Part shown: in pieces, positions 55,516-64,000 of the stretch | Layout: each line of letters starts with the position of its first letter | How positions within the stretch are numbered: the stretch's first letter is position 1 | From: Flavobacterium quisquiliarum | GTDB taxonomy: Bacteria > Bacteroidota > Bacteroidia > Flavobacteriales > Flavobacteriaceae | DNA length: 64,000 nucleotides | NCBI RefSeq assembly: GCF_019308285.1 | Contig: NZ_WWEM01000031.1 | Coordinates: forward strand, 496,001 to 560,000 | Direction: 5' to 3' | Notes under the pieces: model-generated | What the model saw: the letters and a program-made list of their open reading frames with translations, nothing else | Database searches by the model: none | Told to the model about the DNA's origin: nothing | Program-made: the position numbers and the translations under genes

Positions 55516-55890
55516 ATGAAAATTGCCACCATTATTGTCCGTGTTTTAATTGGTCTTTTGTTGCTTTTTGCATCGATCAGTTATTTTTTCCATCTTATGC
55601 CCGAACCGGAAACCACCGGAAATTTCAAAGCCTTTAATGTTGGTTTAATGGCTGCGACATATTTAATGCCTCTAGCAAAATCAGTAGAATTACTTTGCGG
55701 ACTTGCCTTCGTCAGCGGTCGTTTTGTAACTCTTGCCAATATTCTGATTTTACCTATCACAATCAATATCCTTTTTATCAATTATTTTTTAGCCCCAGAA
55801 GGTCTTCCTATTGCGGTTCTGCTCTTCATAGGCAATATATTTTTGATATATAGATATTGGGATAATTATAAAAGTGTTTTTACACCTTGA
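55516..55890 (+). CDS. DoxX-family membrane protein, 124 aa
   Basis: Four hydrophobic helices and the opening ARIVRVLIGLLLLFASISYFF-like segment with EP near residue 34 identify a DoxX/DoxD-like protein. Members take part in redox or carotenoid-related functions or are uncharacterised. It stands alone and shares a terminator with the convergent lipocalin gene. Confidence 0.8.
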   Translation: MKIATIIVRVLIGLLLLFASISYFFHLMPEPETTGNFKAFNVGLMAATYLMPLAKSVELLCGLAFVSGRFVTLANILILPITINILFINYFLAPEGLPIAVLLFIGNIFLIYRYWDNYKSVFTP

Positions 55891-55910
55891 TTTAAATCAT
55901 TTCAAAAAAA

Positions 55911-55948
55911 CAATAAACCCGACAGTTAAAGAGCTGTCGGGTTTATTG
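55911..55948. terminator. Shared bidirectional terminator (DoxX gene and lipocalin gene)
   Basis: A perfect 15-bp stem (CAATAAACCCGACAG with CTGTCGGGTTTATTG) with an 8-base loop lies between convergent genes. Confidence 0.92.
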
Positions 55949-55949
55949 T

Positions 55950-56495
55950 TTAATGTGCTTTATCGTGTTTTACCCAGACCAAATTAGATACATTGTATCC
56001 TATTTCCTGAGCTTTAATTAAAAAATCAGCTTTTATGCTTTCTGGCATTGTAGTTTCTCTGGAGAGTATCCACATGTAATCTAAACTTTTTCCAGCAACA
56101 AGAGCATATTTGTAATCATCGTCTACTGCGATTACATTGTATCCAGAATAAAAAGGACCAAAAAATGAGACCTTAAGCATACCAATATTGTCTTTTTTGA
56201 CAAATCTAGCTTTCCCGATGCTTTGTTCCCATTTGTCTTTTTTGACATTATAGCCCTTATTATCGACTTTTATGGTTCCATTCTCGTTAAGAGAATATTC
56301 GGCAGTAACATTATCTAAATCTCTTTCCCATTTGTAATCTAACCTTGCTATTTCGTACCATCTGCCTAAATATTTGGCTTTGTCAAAATCAACAACTGCT
56401 GTTGCATTTTTAGGAATAGTCGCACCACTGCAGGAATACAATATGAAAGCGATTGTTGCTCCAAGTAAAACAGGAGCTATATATTTATTTTTCAT
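55950..56495 (-). CDS. blc: Outer-membrane lipocalin (Blc-like)
   Basis: This 181-residue lipoprotein has a type II signal peptide with Cys22 (LYSCSG), then the lipocalin start YLGRWYEIARLDYKWERDL (GxW motif) and a barrel with YNVKKDKWE and YALVAGKSLDYMWILSR. Blc-like lipocalins bind lipids at the outer membrane under stress. The last codons touch the shared terminator. It is not in an operon. Confidence 0.9.
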   Translation of the reverse strand: MKNKYIAPVLLGATIAFILYSCSGATIPKNATAVVDFDKAKYLGRWYEIARLDYKWERDLDNVTAEYSLNENGTIKVDNKGYNVKKDKWEQSIGKARFVKKDNIGMLKVSFFGPFYSGYNVIAVDDDYKYALVAGKSLDYMWILSRETTMPESIKADFLIKAQEIGYNVSNLVWVKHDKAH

Positions 56496-56603
56496 GATGT
56501 AATCTTTTTATTATCATAAAGATAACATCAGAATGTTACATCTAATTTACAAAATTTTTATTCAAGTTTATATTTTTCAAGCATTAAATTTAGTTCAAAA
56601 TAA

Positions 56604-56634
56604 AAACCCCGTTAGATATTAATTAACGGGGTTT
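56604..56634 (-). terminator. Terminator of lpdA
   Basis: AAACCCCGTTA pairs with TAACGGGGTTT across a 9-base loop, followed on the minus strand by a T-run, 22 bp beyond the lpdA stop. Confidence 0.88.
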
Positions 56635-56655
56635 AAAAATATTATTAAACGTAAA

Positions 56656-58059
56656 TTATACGTGTAAAGCTCTATTTTCAGTTGCTGCCAATGCTGCTTC
56701 TTTTACCGCTTCCGCGAAAGTTGGGTGTGCGTGGCTCATTCTTGAAATATCTTCAGCAGAAGCTTTGAATTCCATAGCCGTAACTGCTTCAGCAATTAAA
56801 TCTGCTGTACGAGCACCAATCATGTGAACTCCTAAAACCTCATCTGTTTTTTCGTCAGCCAAGATTTTTACGAATCCATCTAAATCAGCACTTGCTCTTG
56901 CACGTCCTAACGCTTTGAAAGGGAAACTTCCAGATTTGTATTTGACTCCAGCCGCTTTTAATTGCTCCTCCGTTTGTCCAACTGCAGCAACTTCTGGCCA
57001 AGTATAAACTACACCCGGAATCAAGTTATAATCGATATGTGGTTTTTGACCTGCTAAAATTTCAGCAACCATTACTCCTTCTTCTTCCGCTTTGTGCGCT
57101 AACATTGCTCCACGAACAACATCACCAATTGCATAGATATTTGGAACGTTAGTTTGTAAATGATCGTTTACTTCAACTTGTCCTCTATCAGAGATTTTTA
57201 CTCCTGCTTTATCAGCGTTTAATCCGTCTGTGTAAGGACGACGACCAACAGAAACTAATGAATAATCTCCTTCAAGAGTGATTATTTCTCCTTTTGCATT
57301 TTCAGCTTGAACAGTAACTGCGTCACCGTTTCTTTCAACTGATTTTACTTTGTGAGAAACGTAGAATTTCATTCCTTGTTTTTTCAATACTTTAGTTAAT
57401 TCTTTAGAAAGAGAACCGTCCATTCCTGGAATGATTCTATCCATGAATTCTACTACAGAAACCTGAGCACCTAAACGAAGGTAAACTTGTCCAAGCTCGA
57501 TTCCGATAACTCCACCACCGATAATAACCAAATGTTTTGGAACTTCTTTTAATGCCAAAGCTTCAGTAGAAGTGATGATTCTTTCTTTATCAATTTTGAT
57601 GAATGGTAAAGAAGAAGGTTTTGAACCTGTAGCAATTACAGTATATTTTGCTTCGATAGTTTCAGATGTTCCGTCAGCTTTTGCAACAGCAATGTGAGTT
57701 GCATCAACGAATGAACCTAAACCATTGAAAACAGTGATTTTATTTTTATCCATTAAATAATTGATTCCGCCTACAGTTTGATCAACAACAGCTTGTTTGC
57801 GGGCAATCATTTTCTCTAAATTGATTTTTACATCGCCAGAAACTTCGATTCCGTGATCTGCGAAATGAGCAATTTCAGCATAATGATGAGAAGATGATAA
57901 TAATGCTTTTGAAGGGATACAACCTACGTTAAGGCAAGTTCCGCCTAATGAATTATATTTTTCTACAATTGCAGTTTTGAAACCTAATTGTGCGCAACGA
58001 ATTGCTGATACATATCCTCCAGGACCTGAACCTATAATGACTACGTCAAATGAACTCAT
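56656..58059 (-). CDS. lpdA: Dihydrolipoyl dehydrogenase (E3)
   Basis: This 467-residue FAD enzyme reoxidises lipoamide in 2-oxoacid dehydrogenase complexes. FAD motif GSGPGGYVSA lies near residue 11, the redox-active CLNVGC (Cys42, Cys47) near 42, NAD motif GGGVIGIELG near 180 and the terminal HAHPTFAE with its catalytic His. A TAATTTTG -7 box lies at 58087-58094 before the gene. Its E1/E2 genes are not in this window. Confidence 0.97.
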   Translation of the reverse strand: MSSFDVVIIGSGPGGYVSAIRCAQLGFKTAIVEKYNSLGGTCLNVGCIPSKALLSSSHHYAEIAHFADHGIEVSGDVKINLEKMIARKQAVVDQTVGGINYLMDKNKITVFNGLGSFVDATHIAVAKADGTSETIEAKYTVIATGSKPSSLPFIKIDKERIITSTEALALKEVPKHLVIIGGGVIGIELGQVYLRLGAQVSVVEFMDRIIPGMDGSLSKELTKVLKKQGMKFYVSHKVKSVERNGDAVTVQAENAKGEIITLEGDYSLVSVGRRPYTDGLNADKAGVKISDRGQVEVNDHLQTNVPNIYAIGDVVRGAMLAHKAEEEGVMVAEILAGQKPHIDYNLIPGVVYTWPEVAAVGQTEEQLKAAGVKYKSGSFPFKALGRARASADLDGFVKILADEKTDEVLGVHMIGARTADLIAEAVTAMEFKASAEDISRMSHAHPTFAEAVKEAALAATENRALHV

Positions 58060-58086
58060 AGTATTTTGTTTTTATTTTAGCGGTTA

Positions 58087-58094
58087 CAAAATTA
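58087..58094 (-). promoter_or_regulatory. Candidate -7 box of lpdA
   Basis: TAATTTTG on the minus strand fits TAnnTTTG, 28 bp before the lpdA ATG. Confidence 0.5.
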
Positions 58095-58208
58095 AGCAAT
58101 AAAGTTCTGTTTAAAGTTTAATTTTCAATGTTTTTTGTGTGAAATTTTGGAGGAAGGCTTTCTGCCACGAAGGCTCGAAGACGCGAAGTTTTTTTGTTTT
58201 TTTGAATC

Positions 58209-58667
58209 TTAGAAAGAAATTACAGTCGTATTCTTCACTTCACTAATCATAAACATACTTTGTGTACTGCCGATATGTTGCAATGAAGTCAGTTTGGTTA
58301 CTAAGAACTCTCTATACGCTTCCATATCTTTTACTAGAACTTTTAGAATATAATCATAATCACCGCTTACATGATGGCATTCTAAAACCTCGTTTAGTTT
58401 GATGACTTCGCTTTCAAATTTGGTCAAGAATTCTTTGGTGTGTTGAATGAGTTTTAAATGGCAAAAAACCACAAATCCTTTTTCGATTTTGGATTTATCA
58501 ACTAAGGCAACGTAGTTTTTTATGATGCCTTCTCGTTCTAGTTTTTTAATTCGTTCGTATACCGCTGTAACCGAAAGATCCAGTTTTAAGGATAATTCTT
58601 TAGTTGTTTTTTTACTATCAGTTTGTAATAAAACTAAGAGCTTTTTATCTGTGGCGTCTAAAGTCAT
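58209..58667 (-). CDS. Lrp/AsnC-family transcriptional regulator
   Basis: This 152-residue protein has the AsnC-type N-terminal HTH (LDATDKKLLVLLQTDSKK, then LSLKLDLSVTAVYERIKKL) and a C-terminal RAM ligand-binding domain (GDYDYILKVLV). Such regulators usually sense amino acids. It is divergent from the methionine gamma-lyase-like gene across a 340-bp gap, so regulation of that gene is a reasonable inference. Confidence 0.9.
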   Translation of the reverse strand: MTLDATDKKLLVLLQTDSKKTTKELSLKLDLSVTAVYERIKKLEREGIIKNYVALVDKSKIEKGFVVFCHLKLIQHTKEFLTKFESEVIKLNEVLECHHVSGDYDYILKVLVKDMEAYREFLVTKLTSLQHIGSTQSMFMISEVKNTTVISF

Positions 58668-58876
58668 GGTTTCTGTTTATAGTTTATAGTTTGTTGTTTT
58701 TGGTTTGTTGCTAAGATGAAAGAAAATCTACTAAACTATATTCCTTATATCAAATTTAGATTAAAAATCATAAAAAATAAATTTTTATAGTTTTAAAATC
58801 TAATTATTCATTTTATAGTTGATTAATTTTCTAATTAGATCTTATTTTGAATAGAATTTCTTTTGAAAATGAGTGC

Positions 58877-58957
58877 CCTAGCCCTGATAGAAGTGGAAAG
58901 CCTTTTTTACCGGGGTCTGCTCAAAAGATTGAAGCGGATAGCAGGAAATAGCTCCTT
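58877..58957 (+). repeat. TTTAGCCCCGAT...GCGGGA intergenic element, copy 3
   Basis: A degenerate copy starting CTAGCCCTGATAGAAGTGG and ending GAAGCGGATAGCAGGAAATA sits between the Lrp gene and the lyase gene. The rest of this 340-bp gap is AT-rich with no recognisable operator. Confidence 0.65.
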
Positions 58958-59007
58958 ATCAATAACAATTTCAAAAATCAATTTCAATAACAAAAAACTA
59001 ACTATAA

Positions 59008-60252
59008 ATGAAAAACTTCAACCCAGCAGATAAAATTCAGGATCTGCAATACTTTGGCGAATTTGGCGGTGTAAATCCGTCGATTTCTGACTCTTCGACT
59101 TATACTTTTCTTTCTGCAAAAACTATGTTTGATACTTTTGAGGGCAATATGGAAGGCTGTTATTTGTATTCACGTCATTCGTCGCCTAGTAATTTGTATT
59201 TAGATCAAGCTTTGGCAGCGATGGAAGGAACAGAAACAGCAAATGTTTCGGCTTCGGGAATGGGAGCGATTACACCTACTCTATTACAGCTTTGCGGTGC
59301 AGGCGATCATATTGTTTCAAGCCGTACGATTTATGGCGGGACGTATGCTTTCCTGAAAAACTTTACGCCGAGATTCGGAATTGAAACGAGCTTTGTTGAC
59401 ATTACTAAACTTGACGTTGTAGAAGCTTCAATTACAACAAAAACGAAAGTTTTGTATTGCGAAACGGTAAGTAATCCACTTTTGGAAGTGGCTGATATTG
59501 CTGGTTTGGCTAAAATTGCCCAAAAGCACAATTTAAAATTGGTTGTCGATAATACGTTTTCTCCTTTATCAGTTTCTCCAGCAAAATTAGGTGCTGATAT
59601 TGTAATCCACAGTTTGACCAAATACATTAATGGAAGTAGTGATACGGTTGGCGGTGTTACTTGCGCTTCGAAAGAATTTATTAATTCGTTGAAAAATGTA
59701 AATTCTGGTGCGAGCATGCTTTTAGGGCCTACGATGGACAGTTTGCGTTCTGCAAGTGTGATGAAAAACCTTAGAACACTTCATATCCGAATTAAACAAC
59801 ACAGTCATAATGCACATTTTCTGGCTGATCAATTTGAAAAAGACGGTTTAAAAACGGTTTATCCAGGATTAAAAAGCCATCCGAGTCATGAATTGTATAA
59901 AACGATGATTAATCCTGAATATGGTTTTGGGGGAATGTTGACGATTGATGTTGGAACTTTGGAAAAAGCCAATGAATTAATGGAATTAATGCAGGAACGA
60001 AATCTTGGATATCTGGCGGTAAGTTTAGGTTTTTATAAAACATTATTCAGCGCGCCTGGGACTTCAACTTCTAGCGAGATTCCGTTGGAAGAACAGAAAG
60101 AAATGGGATTGACAGATGGCTTGATTCGTTTTTCTATTGGTTTGGATAATGATATTCAGCGTACTTACGAAATGATGAGGGCTTGCATGGTTGAACTTGG
60201 AGTTTTGAATTCCGTAGCCATTCGCCAAGAAGTTTACACAGAGATTCACTAA
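59008..60252 (+). CDS. Methionine gamma-lyase-like PLP enzyme
   Basis: This 414-residue Cys/Met-metabolism PLP enzyme has Lys205 in SLTKYINGSSD as the PLP lysine and Asp181 in VVDNTF. The family includes methionine gamma-lyase, cystathionine gamma-lyase and gamma-synthase. Divergent Lrp control suggests sulfur amino-acid degradation. The exact reaction cannot be read from sequence. Confidence 0.85.
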   Translation: MKNFNPADKIQDLQYFGEFGGVNPSISDSSTYTFLSAKTMFDTFEGNMEGCYLYSRHSSPSNLYLDQALAAMEGTETANVSASGMGAITPTLLQLCGAGDHIVSSRTIYGGTYAFLKNFTPRFGIETSFVDITKLDVVEASITTKTKVLYCETVSNPLLEVADIAGLAKIAQKHNLKLVVDNTFSPLSVSPAKLGADIVIHSLTKYINGSSDTVGGVTCASKEFINSLKNVNSGASMLLGPTMDSLRSASVMKNLRTLHIRIKQHSHNAHFLADQFEKDGLKTVYPGLKSHPSHELYKTMINPEYGFGGMLTIDVGTLEKANELMELMQERNLGYLAVSLGFYKTLFSAPGTSTSSEIPLEEQKEMGLTDGLIRFSIGLDNDIQRTYEMMRACMVELGVLNSVAIRQEVYTEIH

Positions 60253-60255
60253 AAC

Positions 60256-60345
60256 TTTTCTCTCGCAGATTTGGCTGATTATGCCGATTTATATAGAAAC
60301 TATAAAAAAAATCTGCTAGATCTGTGGAATCTGCGCGAGAAAAAT
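60256..60345. repeat. CTCGCAGATTT-type inverted repeat
   Basis: TTTTCTCTCGCAGATT and AATCTGCGCGAGAAAA form the outer arms around an AAATCTGC core, immediately after the lyase stop. Confidence 0.65.
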
Positions 60346-60408
60346 TATTCAAAATAAAAACAAACTTTCCTCTATAAATAAATTTGCACATTTTTATTAG
60401 ATTGCTTG

Positions 60409-60443
60409 AATCTGCTTTAGACTTTCTCTAAGCGGATTTTTTT
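60409..60443 (+). terminator. Terminator after the lyase gene
   Basis: AATCTGCTTTAGA pairs imperfectly with TCTAAGCGGATT, followed by a T7 run on the plus strand. Confidence 0.6.
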
Positions 60444-60450
60444 GTAAAAA

Positions 60451-60483
60451 AAAGCCGTTTTGAAGGTTATCAAAAACGGCTTT
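60451..60483 (-). terminator. Terminator of the DUF695 gene
   Basis: AAAGCCGTTTT pairs with AAAACGGCTTT across an 11-base loop, with a T-run on the minus strand, 8 bp beyond the DUF695 stop. Confidence 0.85.
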
Positions 60484-60490
60484 CTGTGCT

Positions 60491-61585
60491 TTATCTTGGC
60501 TCGTAATGTCTAAACGTTTGCCAGTATTTGTCTTTGTAGATTTCATAGCTTATATCAAATGAACCAGCATATTTTTTGATTAATTGATCTGCAGTTTTTG
60601 ATGGTTTTCTGAAGTCTTTACAAGTGAAAAAGATTTCTCTTTTATTGTTTACTGTTTCTCTCCCAAGATTTAAATAACCATCTGAATCTGGTAAGACGGA
60701 CATTATTTCCTCTTCAATTTCATCTAACAATTTGTACATTCTTTCATCAGGTAATCCTCCATTATTACAATCTTCAAAAGGAATTGAAATGATAAAAACC
60801 CAAGGATGCGAAGCTTTTTTATCCCACTCTAAAAGTGTAGTATTCATTAAAGACAAAACAATAAGTCCTTCTTTAGTTTTTCCTTCATAATTTGCATAAC
60901 CATCATTTTCTGTATTATGTCTCGTTCCTTCGTATTTTTCAACGAACTCCTTTTCTCTCCAAATTAAATAATCTTTTAATTTTTCGATAGGAATCAATTC
61001 TTCAGAAATGTCATTTGGACCTACCACTTTCATATTATCTATTAAAGTAACTGAATGCAATTCGCCTAAATAATTATCTAAGAAAATATAAACCGCATTG
61101 GTTATTTGCGATTTATTTTCTTCAACATAATTATCATATACAATAGTAAGGTCTATTTCATCAGGATAATTTTTATGAAGGGTTGGATAAAATTTTAAAT
61201 TATTTGTAGAAAATTTTTCTCCTTCATAATTAATACTAAAATCATCTTTATCTGTCCCATATTTAAGAGCTGTAAATTTCCAGCCTTCAATTTGAGGAGC
61301 ACTATGAACTAGTTCTTCAATTGCATAAATATTTTTAATAATTCCGTCTGGAGTAAAAACTAGTTCAGCTGTTTTATCATCAAACATTCCAGTTAAAAAA
61401 TAAATACCATCGTGAACTTCATCTAATTTTGGCACTAGTTTATCAAAAAACTCTTTATTTATATTTTCTCCGTTTTGAACTGTTTTAAAAAACTCTTTTT
61501 TATGTTTTAAAAACCAATTCCAAAAATCACTATTAGATTGTATTGGAGCTTCTTTTTTGCCCAATATTTTATCAAGAAAACCCAT
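60491..61585 (-). CDS. DUF695-containing protein, 364 aa
   Basis: Residues about 220-350 match DUF695 (KEFVEKYEGTRHNTENDGYAN... NTTLLEWDKKASHPWVFIISIPFED), and the N-terminal part resembles a companion domain (DUF6630-like is possible but not sure). It has no signal peptide. Function is unknown. It is monocistronic, between its own terminator and the permease gene. Confidence 0.8.
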   Translation of the reverse strand: MGFLDKILGKKEAPIQSNSDFWNWFLKHKKEFFKTVQNGENINKEFFDKLVPKLDEVHDGIYFLTGMFDDKTAELVFTPDGIIKNIYAIEELVHSAPQIEGWKFTALKYGTDKDDFSINYEGEKFSTNNLKFYPTLHKNYPDEIDLTIVYDNYVEENKSQITNAVYIFLDNYLGELHSVTLIDNMKVVGPNDISEELIPIEKLKDYLIWREKEFVEKYEGTRHNTENDGYANYEGKTKEGLIVLSLMNTTLLEWDKKASHPWVFIISIPFEDCNNGGLPDERMYKLLDEIEEEIMSVLPDSDGYLNLGRETVNNKREIFFTCKDFRKPSKTADQLIKKYAGSFDISYEIYKDKYWQTFRHYEPR

Positions 61586-61680
61586 GTATTACTTATTAAT
61601 TTTAATTTTTTACTAAAAACAAACTTAAGGAAAAGTGCTTTTAAAACATAAGAATATTTCTATAAAAAATCCTGAAAAAC

Positions 61681-61714
61681 AAAAAGCCGTTCTGAAGTAC
61701 TCAGAACGGCTTTT
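61681..61714 (-). terminator. Terminator of the permease gene
   Basis: AAAAGCCGTTCTGA pairs with TCAGAACGGCTTTT across a 5-base loop, with T-runs, 19 bp past the permease stop. Confidence 0.9.
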
Positions 61715-61732
61715 CTATAAAAATTTCACTTT

Positions 61733-63667
61733 TTAAACTATATTTTCAGTATTCAGTTTACTGTTTTTTCGGCTGTAGCCAAAATAAATCAGCAATCCGA
61801 TTATTAACCAAACTGTAAAATAAATCCAGTTCCATACACTTAATTCAGCCATCATGTACAAACAGCATATTAAGCCCAAAAGCGGAATCAAAGACAGATT
61901 TTTTCTGAATGCCCAAACCGCTAATCCAACCAAAACAAATAAGAAAATCCACATTGGAATCTTGTGTTTGAATAAGCTAAAACCTGATTCATACTTTGCA
62001 GAATCAGCAATAGGTAATCCTTTTACCACTTCAGCATATTTGGCTTCATTATCTTGATATTGTCCTAATAAATGCTCTAAATCTGATGTCTCGGCCGTTT
62101 TATTATTTACTTCGATGCTTTCTAAATATTTGAAAACTTTTTCAGATTCTGATTTATCTAAAGAGGTTACAATCGAAGTCGCATCATAAATCTGTGGTTC
62201 ATTATTGATAAACGCCATTGTTGCTTTGTTGTTGAAAGCAAAAGCATAATACAAGCCTGCAATCATTAAAACTGGCAAAATGAATTTTGAATTGACATAA
62301 GGCGTTTTGAATTTCCCTCTCGGAATTTCAGGTTTGTTTTGTAAAACCAAAACTCCTGCACAAACTAATACAAAGGCAAATAAAGTTCCGATACTGCATA
62401 AATCCGTTACCATTGTTAAGTTTAAGAATAATGCTGGAACTGCCACTACAAAACCTGTAACAATTGTAGCAAAAGATGGCGTTTTGAATTTTGGATGAAC
62501 GGTAGAGAATTTCTTCGGCAGTAAACCATCACGGCTCATACTCATCCAAATACGAGGCTGCCCCATTTGGAAAACCAATAAAACGCTCGCCATTGCCACT
62601 ACTGCACTTACCGCAATAATCCCCGACATCCATTTTAAGTCTAATTTATCAAATACAAATGCCAAAGGATCTCCAACATTTAATTCGTGATATTTTACCA
62701 TTCCTGTTAAAACTAAGGCGATGGCAATATAAAGTATTGTACAAATGATAATCGCCCACATCATTCCGCGTGGTAAATCACGCTGTGGATTTTTACATTC
62801 TTCGGCAGTGGTTGAAATCGCGTCAAAACCAATATAAGCAAAGAAAACGGCAGAAACTCCTTTTAAAACTCCTCCAACTCCATTTGGCGCAAACGGATCC
62901 CAATTTGCTGTATCTACATAAAATATTCCCACTGCGATTACCAAAAGTACCACACAAAGTTTTACCACGACCATTAAGTTACTGGCGTTACGAGATTCTT
63001 TCATTCCTCTATACACCAAAGCTGTAATCAAGATAATGATAAACAAAGCTGGCAAATCGGTTACAAAATGGAAAGATCCAATTGTTGGTGCTGTTGTCCA
63101 AGCTGTGTGTGCCTGCTGTAAAGCGACACTTAAATTTCCGAATGATTTTCCGCCTCGCATTAAAGCTTCGGCATCATTAAATCCGTTTGAAGCCGTTAGG
63201 TAGTCCATCTGAATCCATTGCGGTAAATGAATACCACCACTTTGGAGTAATCCTGTAAAATAGTCACTCCACGATATGGCGACAGTTATATTTCCGACGG
63301 CATATTCCATAATTAATGCCCAACCAATGATCCAGGCAATTAATTCTCCAAAAGCTACATACGAATAGGTATAAGCACTTCCTGAAACGGGTACCATTGA
63401 AGCGAATTCCGCGTAAGCGAAGGCGGCAAAACTACATGCTAAAGCCGTAAATAAGAATAAAAAGATTACCGCTGGCCCACCATCTGCACTGGCTTTTCCA
63501 ATTGTACTAAAAATTCCTGCTCCAACAATAGCCGCTATTCCGAAAGCCGTTAAATCCCTTGTAGTCAAATGTTTTCCTAATGCATTATGACCGTCTGTTT
63601 CGTTCTGTGCAACCTGCTTCAGAATATCTTGCACTGTTTTCTTTCGGAATAAACTTGAAAATGCCAT
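61733..63667 (-). CDS. APC-family amino-acid permease
   Basis: This 644-residue protein has at least twelve hydrophobic helices. The first contains TAFGIAAIVGAGIFSTIGKA (APC glycine motif), and later come EYAVGNITVAISWSDYF and FFAYIGFDAISTTAEE, as in cationic amino-acid transporters. A periplasmic or cytosolic insert of about 100 residues lies near the C-terminal third. Substrate is not assigned. TAAATTTG at 63748-63755 may be its -7 box. Confidence 0.88.
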   Translation of the reverse strand: MAFSSLFRKKTVQDILKQVAQNETDGHNALGKHLTTRDLTAFGIAAIVGAGIFSTIGKASADGGPAVIFLFLFTALACSFAAFAYAEFASMVPVSGSAYTYSYVAFGELIAWIIGWALIMEYAVGNITVAISWSDYFTGLLQSGGIHLPQWIQMDYLTASNGFNDAEALMRGGKSFGNLSVALQQAHTAWTTAPTIGSFHFVTDLPALFIIILITALVYRGMKESRNASNLMVVVKLCVVLLVIAVGIFYVDTANWDPFAPNGVGGVLKGVSAVFFAYIGFDAISTTAEECKNPQRDLPRGMMWAIIICTILYIAIALVLTGMVKYHELNVGDPLAFVFDKLDLKWMSGIIAVSAVVAMASVLLVFQMGQPRIWMSMSRDGLLPKKFSTVHPKFKTPSFATIVTGFVVAVPALFLNLTMVTDLCSIGTLFAFVLVCAGVLVLQNKPEIPRGKFKTPYVNSKFILPVLMIAGLYYAFAFNNKATMAFINNEPQIYDATSIVTSLDKSESEKVFKYLESIEVNNKTAETSDLEHLLGQYQDNEAKYAEVVKGLPIADSAKYESGFSLFKHKIPMWIFLFVLVGLAVWAFRKNLSLIPLLGLICCLYMMAELSVWNWIYFTVWLIIGLLIYFGYSRKNSKLNTENIV

Positions 63668-64000
63668 ATATATTTTGCTGTTATAAATTAATTTAATTCA
63701 GTCGTTTTTGTTTTATTTTGCAAATAATGCAAATTTTATCGGTAAATCAAATTTATCAAACGTGATTTTTTTCTGCCACGAATTCACGAATTATTTTTTC
63801 TGCCACAAAGACGATAAGCGAAAAGGGTTTTTGCCACGAATTCACGAATTTTCTCTAATTAATTATTGCCTCTGATTTCACAAATTAATACCGATTTTTT
63901 TAACCTATTTAACCCATAAATTCTGTGGCTAAAAAATTCTTTGCTCCCGATAGCTATCGGGATTGCGTAATTCTTAGCGCCTTTGCGGTTAAATTAATCA
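63668..64000. repeat. Repeat-rich right edge
   Basis: No gene is seen in the last 333 bp. Two GCCACGAATTCACGAATT elements (near 63776 and 63835) are followed by the CCGATAGCTATCGG palindrome (63948-63961) and GCGGTTAA, as in the gltB-gltD gap. The candidate permease -7 box is at 63748-63755. Confidence 0.7.

Overview
The window comes from a Bacteroidota chromosome, almost certainly a Flavobacterium or a close relative. The DNA is AT-rich. Starts lack Shine-Dalgarno sequences, and several genes instead carry TAnnTTTG -7 boxes. There is a T9SS type B secreted protein with SprB-like repeats, many SPII lipoproteins, and intergenic palindromic repeats of the kind seen throughout Flavobacterium. 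No tRNA, rRNA or CRISPR array was seen.

Layout. 1-387 is the start of a membrane protein running off the left edge (probably a LytS-type kinase). 610-11278 is core metabolism: a DUF5694 protein, sucC, the glutamate synthase pair gltB-gltD, and lysA. 11471-24683 is a run of small membrane, secreted and lipoprotein genes, most of unknown function, with an RDD protein, an HGSNAT/DUF1624 membrane protein, an ankyrin protein, a DinB-like protein and an ArsR regulator joined to two tandem SRPBCC genes. 24888-29790 holds the 1125-residue T9SS cargo protein, a secreted esterase and a YcxB-like protein.

The centre of interest is a 15.1-kb integrated element, 30737-45860, inserted inside comM (yifB), the Mg-chelatase-like AAA+ helicase gene linked to natural transformation. 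The comM 3' part lies at 29849-30736 and the 5' part at 45856-46508. Both junctions carry ATGAT. Joining them through one copy restores exactly 512 codons, so excision would regenerate an intact 511-residue ComM. A large serine recombinase starts 41 bp inside the left end, and imperfect inverted arms flank the core. Cargo: two exported proteins, an XRE regulator with a palindromic operator, a replication-initiator-like HTH protein, 1.15 kb of structured noncoding DNA, a small serine recombinase preceded by nested inverted repeats, a SEC-C protein, a tightly coupled three-gene set ending in a two-helix membrane protein, two tandem IS3-type transposases (the first dead), and next to the right end a Swt1-like HEPN gene followed by a membrane protein with a Gly/Asn-rich motif. 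The last two and the three-gene set are the best candidates for undescribed defence modules.

Right of the element, 46664-64000 returns to chromosomal genes: a DUF1963 protein, a Gfo/Idh/MocA oxidoreductase, amt, dsbD with tilS, pabB, a DoxX protein, a Blc-type lipocalin, lpdA, an Lrp/AsnC regulator divergent from a methionine gamma-lyase-like gene, a DUF695 protein and an APC amino-acid permease. Nitrogen and amino-acid metabolism (gltBD, amt, lysA, methionine lyase with Lrp, permease) is well represented, but this is scattered housekeeping rather than one operon.
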